Assembly (NCBI GenBank): GCA_000934455.1
Contig: KN883719.1
Coordinates: forward strand, 70,229 to 96,339
Source of the DNA: Apostichopus parvimensis
Lineage: Eukaryota; Echinodermata; Holothuroidea; Aspidochirotida; Stichopodidae
Length of the DNA: 26,111 bases
Reading direction: 5' to 3'
Shown here: positions 10,101 to 18,837 of the stretch, in pieces
Layout: each line of letters begins with the position of its first letter
Position numbering within the stretch: the stretch's first letter is position 1
Position numbers and translations under genes: made by a program
Notes under the pieces: model-generated
Database searches by the model: none
What the model was told of the DNA's origin: nothing
The model's input: only the letters and a program-made list of their open reading frames with translations

Positions 10101-13100
10101 ATATATGGTGGATGCGAAGATACATTGTGGAGTGAAGCTCGGTCAGTACCTGACATTACAAACTTAGGAACATACCTGTGAGAGCACCAGACAGAACTGC
10201 CCATAAAATGGTTTTGAAAGTCAACCGATGGTGTTCTGTTGATTATATGAATCAGTTAAAAGTATATTTTGTTTGGTTCAGTAATTAGATTTTACAAAAA
10301 CAATGGATTGACATATATACAATAAGTTCAGCACTGAGAAGATGACATCATCAATTCATCATCAATTTAGCCTTAAAGGAGTATTCAAAAGAATATATTT
10401 TAATTGGGAATATCTTGAAAAGCAGTCTAGCTGTTGAAAAAATACCAGCCCTCAATTTGTTATCTCTTTTTCTTGGCCTTTAGACATATCAAGTCTAATA
10501 GTCTGCCCAGAATGATCCTATAATCTTCCTCCAAAATCAGTAGAGTGGGCAAAACAACCCACATGAACATATACACAGCTATGCTGAACAGCCCACTTCT
10601 CTATCAAAGCACACCAATATGCAATCAAATACCATTCAAATGTAACAGTAATGATTAACTTTATCATATCTAGTCAAATAATCTTAATGTGGAGTGTTAG
10701 CTCAGTGGTTAACGCCGGTGCCTTTCAATCATAAGGTCCCGAGTTCGATTCACTCCAAGATTAATGTATGTCTTCCAGTTACAGAGTTGTTACAATTGAC
10801 AATTCATAATCATGGACGCTAAAACATGAATCTAAGAGACTGACATTCGGTCAGCTTGCGGCTTTGATAAGCCAATGATGGCTTCTTTGCGAGTTCCTGC
10901 TTGCAGGAGGATCTAACATACAATACATACATGACCATATACACAGCTGTGCTTAACAGCCCACTTCTCTATCAAAGCACACCAATACACACTCAAAAAA
11001 CCATTCAAATGTGACAGTAATGATTAATTTTATCATATCTAGGCAAATAATCTTAAACTGTGAGCTACTCGAAGTAAAAGGGAAAGCTTGAGATTGAAAA
11101 TATCAACCAATATATTCCAGAAATACCTGTATTCGAAGCGATTTCAAACGAGGAAACTTTGTGAGGGCCTCCAAATCTGACCAATCAGAGAGTCTGGTGT
11201 TGCTCATGCAGAGCATTCTGAGTGCCGGGAAGCCCGGATCGTCGTCACCCTCCTGTACCTCCTTGAGATCGATCGTCATGTCCACTTGTGACTTTTTGTC
11301 TTTCTGTCTGTTTGAATATTCATGAGGTGTCTTTTGTTTCTGGATAGCGTGATCCAGGTAGCATTTCAACATTCTCTCGGAGCCCAGCGCGACCACCGAT
11401 AACATCTCCTCCATCAAATGGTTTATCACGTCCACTTCCTGTCCGCTCTTCCCGACGTCCGCTTCGTTCGTGAAGAGCTTACGGTGAGCGGGGGATCTCT
11501 GCTCGCCTCCGCTTCTCGTTCTTGTCCGCTTAGGGTTGGGTGAGCCCTCTAGTTTCTTACTCCTGGGACTGTAGGTGAGCCTTCGGGGAGAGACGACCTT
11601 ACGCGGCGATGGAGGAATGTAGGTCGTCACATTCTCCAGCGGGTTCTTGGACAATATTAATGTCTCGAGAGATGGTAACTGGTTTAGCTTTCCGACTTCT
11701 TCCCATCTGTTGAAGATAAGAATGCGTTCACTTGTGTGCACAAATTGAGGAGAGGGAGGGCCACATTCAAAATTCAAAGTATTCATTGGCACTACCTTGG
11801 GTTTAATTGTCTATATGTGGACACAACTGAACTACAGAGTTCATGAGTAAAATATGGTAGAATGTACAGTTACATGTAACTTACATGTACACTGCATATT
11901 GAATTACGTAAGCACAGAAGTGCTGAACATGCACATTTGACATGTAACATATATGTATGTTACATGTGACATACTTACCAGACCTCCGAAAATATGACCA
12001 ACATGTATAGATATAGGAGATGTGTGTAGGTTTGGTGAATAGAACACAAGTTTTGTGGATAATACCAATTTCTCATTTTACCTCCTCTTTGATGGTATTT
12101 AGTTACAATGCAATCTGAATCTGGCGTAAACAAGTGGTCCTCTGTCAGATGACTTCAAAAACTGATTTTGGTCGTCTGAAGAGAAAGTTGGTAGTCTGGG
12201 ACAACCCATTAAAACAGTTGCCTTGTTAGGGACACATGAAACATTTTTCTCTTGCATTTTAAATTTCAAAACAAAATAAAAAAATAAATTGAATCCACAA
12301 GTTGGTAGTAGACATAAACCAGGAAAGTAACATACTTCCAAAAATCTCAACTTTAAGATAAATCAGAATTGGGAAAAGGACTGTTGGGCAGGGGTTTAGG
12401 CAGCCAGCCGTCTATTGCACGGCCAATTTCGCAAAATGAAGGCCTATTTTTCCGTGCACGGCTTGCCAAATATATATGAAGCCGTGCAAAGTTTTCTCAA
12501 GTTTTCAGGACTGAGTACGCAAATATACAGAGTTACAGAAATGATACAATTATGTCAATATTGTTTGGTTTTTCCCTTTTTGTTTCCAAACTTTCCCTGA
12601 TTTTACCAATCAAATCTCGTGTTGACTAACCAATCTGCTTGCATTTTACCCTCCGATACAGGTTTCTAAGGGGGGTGTCGCNNNNNNNNNNNNNNNNNNN
12701 NNNNNNNNNNNNNNNNNNNNNNNNNNNNNNNCTTTGATAAGCCAATGATGGCTTCTTTGCGAGTTCCTGCTTGCAGGAGGATCTAACATACAATACATAC
12801 ATGACCATATACACAGCTGTGCTTAACAGCCCACTTCTCTATCAAAGCACACCAATACACACTCAAAAAACCATTCAAATGTGACAGTAATGATTAATTT
12901 TATCATATCTAGGCAAATAATCTTAAACTGTGAGCTACTCGAAGTAAAAGGGAAAGCTTGAGATTGAAAATATCAACCAATATATTCCAGAAATACCTGT
13001 ATTCGAAGCGATTTCAAACGAGGAAACTTTGTGAGGGCCTCCAAATCTGACCAATCAGAGAGTCTGGTGTTGCTCATGCAGAGCATTCTGAGTGCCGGGA

Positions 13101-16100
13101 AGCCCGGATCGTCGTCACCCTCCTGTACCTCCTTGAGATCGATCGTCATGTCCACTTGTGACTTTTTGTCTTTCTGTCTGTTTGAATATTCATGAGGTGT
13201 CTTTTGTTTCTGGATAGCGTGATCCAGGTAGCATTTCAACATTCTCTCGGAGCCCAGCGCGACCACCGATAACATCTCCTCCATCAAATGGTTTATCACG
13301 TCCACTTCCTGTCCGCTCTTCCCGACGTCCGCTTCGTTCGTGAAGAGCTTACGGTGAGCGGGGGATCTCTGCTCGCCTCCGCTTCTCGTTCTTGTCCGCT
13401 TAGGGTTGGGTGAGCCCTCTAGTTTCTTACTCCTGGGACTGTAGGTGAGCCTTCGGGGAGAGACGACCTTACGCGGCGATGGAGGAATGTAGGTCGTCAC
13501 ATTCTCCAGCGGGTTCTTGGACAATATTAATGTCTCGAGAGATGGTAACTGGTTTAGCTTTCCGACTTCTTCCCATCTGTTGAAGATAAGAATGCGTTCA
13601 CTTGTGTGCACAAATTGAGGAGAGGGAGGGCCACATTCAAAATTCAAAGTATTCATTGGCACTACCTTGGGTTTAATTGTCTATATGTGGACACAACTGA
13701 ACTACAGAGTTCATGAGTAAAATATGGTAGAATGTACAGTTACATGTAACTTACATGTACACTGCATATTGAATTACGTAAGCACAGAAGTGCTGAACAT
13801 GCACATTTGACATGTAACATATATGTATGTTACATGTGACATACTTACCAGACCTCCGAAAATATGACCAACATGTATAGATATAGGAGATGTGTGTAGG
13901 TTTGGTGAATAGAACACAAGTTTTGTGGATAATACCAATTTCTCATTTTACCTCCTCTTTGATGGTATTTAGTTACAATGCAATCTGAATCTGGCGTAAA
14001 CAAGTGGTCCTCTGTCAGATGACTTCAAAAACTGATTTTGGTCGTCTGAAGAGAAAGTTGGTAGTCTGGGACAACCCATTAAAACAGTTGCCTTGTTAGG
14101 GACACATGAAACATTTTTCTCTTGCATTTTAAATTTCAAAACAAAATAAAAAAATAAATTGAATCCACAAGTTGGTAGTAGACATAAACCAGGAAAGTAA
14201 CATACTTCCAAAAATCTCAACTTTAAGATAAATCAGAATTGGGAAAAGGACTGTTGGGCAGGGGTTTAGGCAGCCAGCCGTCTATTGCACGGCCAATTTC
14301 GCAAAATGAAGGCCTATTTTTCCGTGCACGGCTTGCCAAATATATATGAAGCCGTGCAAAGTTTTCTCAAGTTTTCAGGACTGAGTACGCAAATATACAG
14401 AGTTACAGAAATGATACAATTATGTCAATATTGTTTGGTTTTTCCCTTTTTGTTTCCAAACTTTCCCTGATTTTACCAATCAAATCTCGTGTTGACTAAC
14501 CAATCTGCTTGCATTTTACCCTCCGATACAGGTTTCTAAGGGGGGTGTCGCACCTTTAACCCCCTCAAAGGCCCCTAAGACAGGCCCCTTGACACCCGCC
14601 TGTTTGGTACAATGACAAATAAGCGAAGATCGAAACGGGTCAGAGCCAAGATTTAAGGGTTACCAAATTGATCTATGTATGGGAAGGGAGAGTGTGATGA
14701 ATATGTGCAGACAGGTAAGAGAGGAGGTAATGTGCAGAAAAACCTTAAATATACCTTTTGAAATAGTTTTGGTTCAAACGGAGGCATTTCAAGTTTGCTA
14801 AACTCTTATTGATGTCCTTTGTTGATGCAGTTATTCTCCAGTACTCTGAAAATTAAAACAAAAGACAATGTCGGATCACGTTGACAGGTAATCATGGAAT
14901 ACTTTATAGCAATGGTTCTCAATAGACTGTCGCACAGCCCAAACATAGTCTGGAAAAGGTTATATCATCCAGCCAGTGGAAGAAAATCTGACCCACAGTG
15001 TGAGGACAAAAACCATAATTTTGGCGAGAGAAGTTGAAATATACTCATATCATGGGTACAAAGAACAACATCTTAGGTGTTATGTAATGTCTTATTTATA
15101 AATACAATATCACATAATGTAGTGATTGGATTTTGTGGCATATACTCAAAAATTATGTACCTAAACAACTAAAGATGATAGAAAATTTGTTTCAAAGTCC
15201 AAACAGTTTCAAATAAAATTCACAAATAATTTTACAAGGTACTGTTTGATGTTTTAATCCTCCCTGAATTAAATCTTGGTAGGAGGTAGTAGCATAAAAT
15301 TTCGAAACTTTTGAATAATAAATGGGACTCATGAATATGCAACACATACCATTTTGACAGAGATGTAGTTCCTTTAAGTTGGGCAAGACATGGCCAACAG
15401 CAATAGCGTCTCTCCAGGTAGCTCCTGTATAATTCAGAACTAGATTTTCCAGACAGCTTTTCGGGCATCCTTCAGGCCATGAAATGACATTCTAAAGAAG
15501 AAATTTAAGCATTTTTGATTCATGAGGGAAAGTGGTGAACACCACTAATATATGCATATGCATTTACTATGAAATCATCTGCTCCTTTGTTCCCGCCCAC
15601 ATTTGCTCCACCCCCTCATCCCAATGTCAGTGCTATAGATAAATATGTCAGCAAATTGATTTGAAAACAAATGTGTCTACCCTAAAGACATTTTGTGTCA
15701 AATGAATATGCAGGTACTGTATCCAGTGTTCATAATTTTTACTTTATGCGCAGACTGGTATATATACACTTTCGATACAAATTTCAAAGCATTTTCTATG
15801 AAATCAACTGCTCATTTTCTCCCTGCACCCTCCTCCCCCACATTGCTCCACCCCCTCATCCCAATCTCAGTGCTATAGATCACAAACATGTCAGCAATTT
15901 AATTTAAAACAAATTAGTCTACCCTATGACATACTATTCTATACACAGTGTCAATTGAACATTCCGGGTATTTATCATACCATGTGTTCACAGTGTATAC
16001 TTTATACACAGACTGGTAGAGGTATATATATCTTTCGATACAAATTTCAAAGTGGTATTTGACACATATGCTTAAATCCCTAAACCATGAAAAATAAAAT

Positions 16101-17852
16101 ATCTAGTAAAAGAATCACTTCAATGGTAAAATGCATTAACTCTACATTTTACCTCCACAGAATAACAAGGTGGGAAAAAAAAAGGGAACTTTCCTCTAAC
16201 AATTAGTGACAATGACTTACATTAAAAGGTCTAAATCTATTCCCAGTCAAGTTAAAAAACTTTAACTTTGGCAAGCTTGAAATAATTTTCATGACATCGC
16301 TCCAGTTACTTAGAAGATTCTGAGACAAATCTAAGTCCACCACGTTGGGGCAGAGCGACGAGATGCTATCGTGGGCGACATCTACACTGTCAATATTCGT
16401 GCTGCTCAAAACCTGCGAAACAAAAGGAAAATGATTAAATAAACAAAATCAGTGGCGGATTCAGAATTTTTCGGTTCACAGAAGCCTGTGCGACATGTCT
16501 CGATAGATACAGTACCTAAAGTAGTACCAAAACAGCAGCGCCTGAGAAGACATTGGTAAAAAGGATAGTATTCCCATCTACAATGTGTGTGTATTCTAGC
16601 CAATATAGTTTGCTACGTTCTTTCCAGCAAAATTTCATTTGCATCTAAATTTTTAGTGCTAAAAGAAATTTCAGAAGAGGAGTACGTCATGGTGCCCAGG
16701 CAATTATTCATAAAACTTGCCAGACAGACTCTGTTATAATCTGACTTTTATTGTCCTCCCTCTATGCAAATGTGTCTTTGTTCCATGCTGGCTGACTGCC
16801 TGTTGTTAACATGATTTTGGGTTGGCAGCAGTGGACCATATCATGTTGTGTTGTTCTCTTCCTGACCATGGTCAGTGAAAAGCTTATGCAGTAGCCATGT
16901 TGTCAAGTATAAATATGCTTTCAACTGTGTTGGTTTGCTGCATTCTGTGTTCACAGTATTATATTGTGATTTTCCATATCAACCTGGCCTGGACAATTGC
17001 ATTACAGCTTCAGCTTCCACGCCATAGTTAGCTTCAATTGGCTCAGGCTGACACAGGTTTCTATTGACAGTATTTATCATGTCCTATGTGTTCTGTCCTA
17101 CTGCAAGTATTCTCATCATACTTATCTAAAGCAGGTCTTTCACTAATTGTTACTTCATTTATTGAAAAATTTTTGACATTACCTATCACACCTAGAACCC
17201 TACCTTATAATTTTGGTATATTTAGAATTTTCCTGACCCAACACTTGTAGTGATATACATGGACTTAACTTATATTGTTCAAATATAATATTCTCCCAGT
17301 ATCGCTATGTGCTTATTTATGGTTATTCTGACTTCGTAGACCTTCGCAGACCTACCAGCTTTTATATATATTTGTTTTATATAGCCTACTGTTCTGCAGT
17401 CCCAAACTTTTCCTTTTTTCATAGACATGGAATGCCTTGAGCAACTGTTCCATAACAAAAATTATTTTCTGATTACTGAGGCACAGATTGTGGAGTGTGA
17501 TCCTAAAAATCTCATCACAAAGTCGTCACGATATCACAGACTAAACTTACATAAGCCGTTATGAGTGCAGAAAATTCTCTCAGTTAGGCCTGGGCTACAG
17601 CTAAGGGCTGGGCTACACCCTATGCAGGAGGCCCTTGGCCTACCTAACGTTACGCTTACGGTAACGTCGATCAGTTGGACGCAGTATTACATATCTTGTG
17701 TTTAGACCTACCACATTTGTGAGGTATTCGAGCTCAGCTGAGCAGCTAATGCGTCGTGGCCGACTGAATATAATCATATGTACGAAATTTTCTTCATTTT
17801 CGTCATCGACGCAGTATTTCTCCCTGAGAGCCTCGGAAAAGCTTTTCGTCAT
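6974..17852 (-). CDS. TBCEL: Tubulin-specific chaperone cofactor E-like protein (TBCEL), 9 coding exons, 549 aa
   Basis: Joining exons 17852-17712, 16412-16221, 15491-15350, 14845-14755, 11706-11127 (or its copy 13576-12997), 10083-10025, 9443-9307, 8394-8226 and 7112-6974 gives 1,650 nt with every junction GT-AG and in phase. The protein aligns along its length with vertebrate TBCEL: SFSEALREKY near the N-terminus, LRR segments such as VVDLDLSQNLLSNW and LENLVLNYTGATW (residues about 48-380), then VEDRRKLFIA, VLNGSEITVAERDKAERFY, and a ubiquitin-like end from LRPFDEVDL to DGDEIHIDVAI (about 450-549). As in TBCEL, and unlike TBCE, there is no CAP-Gly domain. Known family role: binds tubulin and promotes its destabilisation in the cytosol. 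Human TBCEL is about 424 aa; the excess is one insert at residues about 216-343. The start is the first ATG in its frame, since the upstream extension has only TTG. Confidence 0.93.
7425..7445. repeat. Poly-C tract in TBCEL intron 8
   Basis: A run of C broken by single A residues. Apart from this and the G-rich tract at 8008-8031, intron 8 (7113-8225) shows nothing I recognise. Confidence 0.7.
8008..8031 (+). other. Strong G-quadruplex motif in TBCEL intron 8
   Basis: The tract GGGCGGGGTGGGGTCGGGAG followed by GGGG has five G-runs of three or more separated by one- or two-base loops. It is on the strand that templates TBCEL transcription, so the pre-mRNA would be C-rich here. Confidence 0.6.
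8226..8394 (-). CDS. TBCEL: TBCEL exon 8 (start of ubiquitin-like domain)
   Basis: Encodes (G)ELRPFDEVDL through LLTVPT with junction phases 1 in and 2 out. ELRPFDEVDL matches the conserved E-L-x-P-x-x-E-V-D-L of TBCEL at the LRR-to-UBL transition. The donor is CCAG|GTGAGC. The acceptor region upstream is made of a short tandem repeat that abuts a SINE (see 8395-8450 and 8451-8665). Confidence 0.92.
8395..8450 (-). repeat. 11-bp tandem repeat forming the pyrimidine tract of the exon 8 acceptor
   Basis: On the plus strand, about five units of AAATGGGGAAC (variants AAACGGGGAAC, ATATGGGAGAC, AAATGGGGTG). In the mRNA sense it becomes repeated GTTCCCCATTT ending in TTTCTCAG|GT, so the polypyrimidine tract of the exon 8 acceptor is itself repeat-derived. 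Confidence 0.75.
8451..8665 (+). mobile_element. tRNA-derived SINE, 5'-truncated copy
   Basis: From GTGCCTTTCAATCATAAGGT to the CATACATACATACATAC tail this matches the SINE at 10691-10928, with scattered substitutions and small indels. The first 27 bases or so, including the A box, are missing; the B-box region reads GAGTTTCGAGTC. It sits in TBCEL intron 7, opposite to transcription, 57 bp from the exon 8 acceptor. Confidence 0.85.
9307..9443 (-). CDS. TBCEL: TBCEL exon 7
   Basis: Encodes (S)LPNIEVLNGSEITVAERD followed by KAERFYMRHFVRAK and ending YAELYQKY(G). These match the conserved post-LRR segment of TBCEL (L-P-x-V-x-x-L-N-G, then E-R-F-x-x-R-x-x). The codon at the exon 6/7 junction is AGC (Ser402), where the vertebrate protein has Arg; both splice sites look sound, so this is probably a real substitution. 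Confidence 0.92.
9531..9903. repeat. 98-bp tandem repeat, 4 copies, in TBCEL intron 6
   Basis: Units start at about 9531, 9628, 9726 and 9825 (periods 97, 98, 99). Each contains CTAAGCTCCTTTAAACAGCT, a GGTCTCC block, CTTCAAGAATCAG and AAACATGGAACCTATCATCA-like text. Neighbouring units share most positions. Confidence 0.88.
10025..10083 (-). CDS. TBCEL: TBCEL exon 6
   Basis: A 59-nt exon (phase 0 in, 2 out) encoding ETTICQEHSVEDRRKLFIA, matching the TBCEL segment where E-x-R-R-K-L-x-I-A is conserved. Acceptor AACAG|GAAACC, donor GCGAG|GTGAGA. Confidence 0.9.
10561..10687. repeat. 127-bp direct repeat, left copy, flanking the SINE
   Basis: This segment, from ACATGAACATATACACAGCT to CAAATAATCTTAA, is matched by 10929-11056 with about 10 substitutions and one indel. 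The SINE lies exactly between the two copies. Confidence 0.85.
10688..10928 (+). mobile_element. tRNA-derived SINE, full-length copy
   Basis: The head GGAGTGTTAGCTCAGTGG contains a pol III A box (TAGCTCAGTGG) and, about 40 nt on, a B box (GAGTTCGATTC); GGAGTG can pair with CACTCC further on as an acceptor-stem remnant. A body of about 170 bp follows with two small hairpins (GGCTTTGATAAGCC and CCTGCTTGCAGG), then a CATACATACATA-type tail. It is in TBCEL intron 5. I do not recognise the family by name; the body may be one of the shared metazoan SINE central domains. Confidence 0.85.
10929..11056. repeat. 127-bp direct repeat, right copy, flanking the SINE
   Basis: Partner of 10561-10687, about 8% different, beginning directly at the end of the SINE tail. 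It recurs at about 12799-12926 only because of the false duplication. Confidence 0.85.
11127..11706 (-). CDS. TBCEL: TBCEL exon 5 (LRR flanks plus lineage-specific insert)
   Basis: The acceptor is CTTCAACAG|ATGGG, the donor ACAG|GTATTT. It encodes (R)WEEVGKLNQLPSLETLILS, then an insert, then FPALRMLCMSNTRLSDW and FPRLKSLRIQ. The two ends match consecutive LRRs of vertebrate TBCEL that are normally joined by about 10 residues. Here about 125 residues intervene (protein residues about 216-343). The first part is basic with five Ser-Pro sites (222, 228, 235, 244, 260) and RKLF at 264-267; the rest looks helical and charged. The frame is open across all 193 codons and is richer in G+C than the introns, so an unspliced intron is unlikely. 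Confidence 0.88.
12682..12731. other. Assembly gap (50 Ns)
   Basis: Exactly 50 N characters, which suggests a fixed placeholder rather than a measured distance. The flanks are an overlapping, apparently identical pair. Confidence 0.98.
12732..14551. repeat. 1,820-bp sequence duplicated across the gap, right copy
   Basis: Begins inside the SINE at CTTTGATAAGCC immediately after the gap and ends at GGGGGGTGTCGC, where the left copy runs into the gap. From 14552 on the sequence is unique. This is the pattern of two contigs whose overlapping ends were not merged. Confidence 0.93.
12997..13576 (-). other. Second copy of TBCEL exon 5 (assembly duplicate)
   Basis: Identical to exon 5 at 11127-11706. 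Including both in one transcript would break the frame, since the exon is 580 nt with phase 2 in and phase 0 out. It should not be counted as a separate exon or gene. Confidence 0.9.
14755..14845 (-). CDS. TBCEL: TBCEL exon 4
   Basis: A 91-nt exon (phase 1 in, 2 out) encoding (E)YWRITASTKDINKSLANL and KCLRLNQNYFK(R). The segment LANLKCLRLNQNYFKRW, completed by exon 5, is one LRR unit matching TBCEL. Acceptor TTTTCAG|AGTAC, donor AAAAG|GTATAT. Confidence 0.87.
15350..15491 (-). CDS. TBCEL: TBCEL exon 3
   Basis: Encodes NVISWPEGCPKSCLENLVLN, then YTGATWRDA and LPNLKELHLCQN. It matches the TBCEL LRR pair with conserved L-V-L-N, W, and L-P-x-L-x-E-L-x-L-C-x-N. Acceptor TTCTTTAG|AATG, donor AAATG|GTATGT. 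Confidence 0.92.
15561..16053. repeat. Tandem duplication, about 230-260 bp units, in TBCEL intron 2
   Basis: The unit from CTATGAAATCA...CTGCTC through GCTCCACCCCCTCATCCCAA, CAGTGCTATAGAT, CAGACTGGTA and TTTCGATACAAATTTCAAAG occurs at about 15561-15790 and again at 15791-16053. The second copy has extra bases. Divergence is visible, so this is old and unrelated to the assembly duplication. Confidence 0.85.
16221..16412 (-). CDS. TBCEL: TBCEL exon 2 (first LRRs)
   Basis: A 192-nt exon, phase 0 both sides, encoding VLSSTNIDSVDVAHDSISSL, CPNVVDLDLSQNLLSNWSDV and MKIISSLPKLKFFNLTGNRF. Two LRR cores are clear (VVDLDLSQNLL and LKFFNLTGNRF). Acceptor GTTTCGCAG|GTTTTG, donor TTAAT|GTAAGT. Confidence 0.93.
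16413..17711 (-). other. TBCEL intron 1, no exon seen
   Basis: No coding exon visible. CAGTGGCGGATTCAG at about 16452 resembles the end of some invertebrate hAT elements, but no partner end was found. The stretch near 16731-17530 has a TATAAATA box-like site and could be an old retroelement fragment, without terminal repeats I can confirm. Confidence 0.5.
17712..17852 (-). CDS. TBCEL: TBCEL exon 1 (start codon exon)
   Basis: Starts at ATG 17852 in a good context (AAGAATGA, A at -3) and encodes MTKSFSEALREKY, then ENFVHMIIFSRPRRISCSAE and LEYLTNV, ending phase 0 at GTG|GTAGGT. SFSEALREKY aligns with the N-terminus of vertebrate TBCEL (S-F-x-x-x-L-x-E-K-Y), which also begins a few residues before it. 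The open frame continues upstream but without another ATG. Confidence 0.88.
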
Positions 17853-17984
17853 TCTTCTCCACAATATACCGCGATTTGATTGCTTCCAGGCAAACTTCTC
17901 AGATGAAATTGAAGAAATCGTTATTTCGCAGTTGGATACGCTACTCAGCTGGGCAATGGACAATTTCAAAACTTTTGTCTGTTT

Positions 17985-17999
17985 GTAAACGCTGTTTAC
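17985..17999. promoter_or_regulatory. Palindromic forkhead-type site upstream of TBCEL
   Basis: GTAAACGCTGTTTAC holds two GTAAAC/GTTTAC half-sites as a perfect inverted repeat with a 3-nt spacer, 133 bp upstream of the TBCEL ATG. The half-site is the core bound by forkhead (FOX) factors. Function is inferred from sequence only. Confidence 0.35.
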
Positions 18000-18315
18000 A
18001 TTGAAATACTATGACGTAGTCTACGAAAATTCACAAGAGGTCAAAAGAGCATATGGATATTCATATTTTGCGGTTTTTACTTGCAAGTGTCGCAATCCTA
18101 CCAACGGAAATAGTATGAGTCAAGACAATAGAAATTGAACTAGGGCTTATTCACTTGATAATTAATATGGGTATTCCTGAACGGGGGTTCAGTAATCACG
18201 GGGACTAGAGGACCTGAATCCTGACTCGGACGAATTTGAAGCTGCCTTATTATTCTCTTTTATTAACAAGAACAATAGGTGTCAATGTTTCTAATTAGTG
18301 GAATGTTGGTTTGAG

Positions 18316-18398
18316 CGGACTCGGATCGGCTCGGACCCGGGCTGCAGTGGACTCTGACTCGGCTCGGATCAATATCGACTCGAACTCGGCTCTGACTC
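18316..18398. repeat. Degenerate GACTCGG/GGCTCGG hexamer-type repeat
   Basis: About ten imperfect copies of (G)ACTCGG, GCTCGG and ACTCTG occur within about 80 bp, with one outlier at 18223. The tract lies in the divergent promoter region between TBCEL and the clathrin gene. Confidence 0.6.
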
Positions 18399-18712
18399 TT
18401 TTTTTGTTCAACTTGAATCATAGAAATTGTTTAGGCATATAAATGGAAATTTCTATGACTCGACTACAACTAACCACTGAAAGCAGCAGCGGTTCATGGT
18501 CAGAAACTTGAGGTTTCAATACTTGAGTATGAGGGTGAGGAATAAATTCCGAACGTGCAATGTAATATTTCCATTTTTTGTGTTATAGCCCCTAAATCGA
18601 TGCAAAATATTTCAGTATGGCACGAAAAATCAATTAAACCCAAGCCTGTACTAAAATCAGTGCTTTTGACATATCTGCTTGTACACTGACATGTGGAACT
18701 TGTAGGATATTG

Positions 18713-18720
18713 CCCCACCC
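18713..18720. repeat. 8-bp target-site duplication, left (CCCCACCC)
   Basis: CCCCACCC directly precedes the CAGGGACG end of the hAT element and is repeated exactly at 20266-20273. Eight-base duplications are the hallmark of the hAT superfamily. Confidence 0.85.
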
Positions 18721-18820
18721 CAGGGACGTAGCTAAGGCCTGATGGTTGGGGGGAGGTGTAGTGGCTGAAATTCCAACTGGATGGGTTTTGGAGCCAGAAA
18801 ATTCCGACTGCTGCCTTGTA

Positions 18821-18837
18821 CCCCCCCCCCCCCCCCG
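18821..18837. repeat. Poly-C tract inside the hAT element
   Basis: An uninterrupted run of about 17 C, likely variable in length and error-prone in sequencing. Confidence 0.9.

Larger units (their letters stand above)
10862..12681. repeat. 1,820-bp sequence duplicated across the gap, left copy
   Basis: Reads the same as 12732-14551 base for base wherever I compared them, with a constant offset of 1,870. It ends directly at the N run. It contains part of the SINE, the right 127-bp repeat, TBCEL exon 5 and part of intron 4. Confidence 0.93.

Noticed and set aside
10691..10760. A functional tRNA gene
   Set aside because: A and B boxes are present, but the T arm does not pair properly, no clean anticodon arm forms, and the sequence continues into a SINE body repeated at 8451.
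12997..13576. A genuine second, duplicated TBCEL exon or tandem TBCEL gene
   Set aside because: It is identical to exon 5, lies beside a gap in a block of identical non-coding sequence, and would break the reading frame if spliced in.
14259..14609. Possible hAT element between CAGGGGTTTAGGCAG and CACCCGCCTG
   Set aside because: The ends match for only a few bases and the flanking 8-mers (CTGTTGGG and TTTGGTAC) differ.
16731..17530. Solo LTR in TBCEL intron 1 (TGTTATAATC start, TATAAATA box)
   Set aside because: No convincing CA end, target duplication or second LTR could be identified.
17698..17988. 96-codon plus-strand frame upstream of the intergenic region
   Set aside because: It is antisense to TBCEL exon 1, whose frame is supported by homology and a splice donor.
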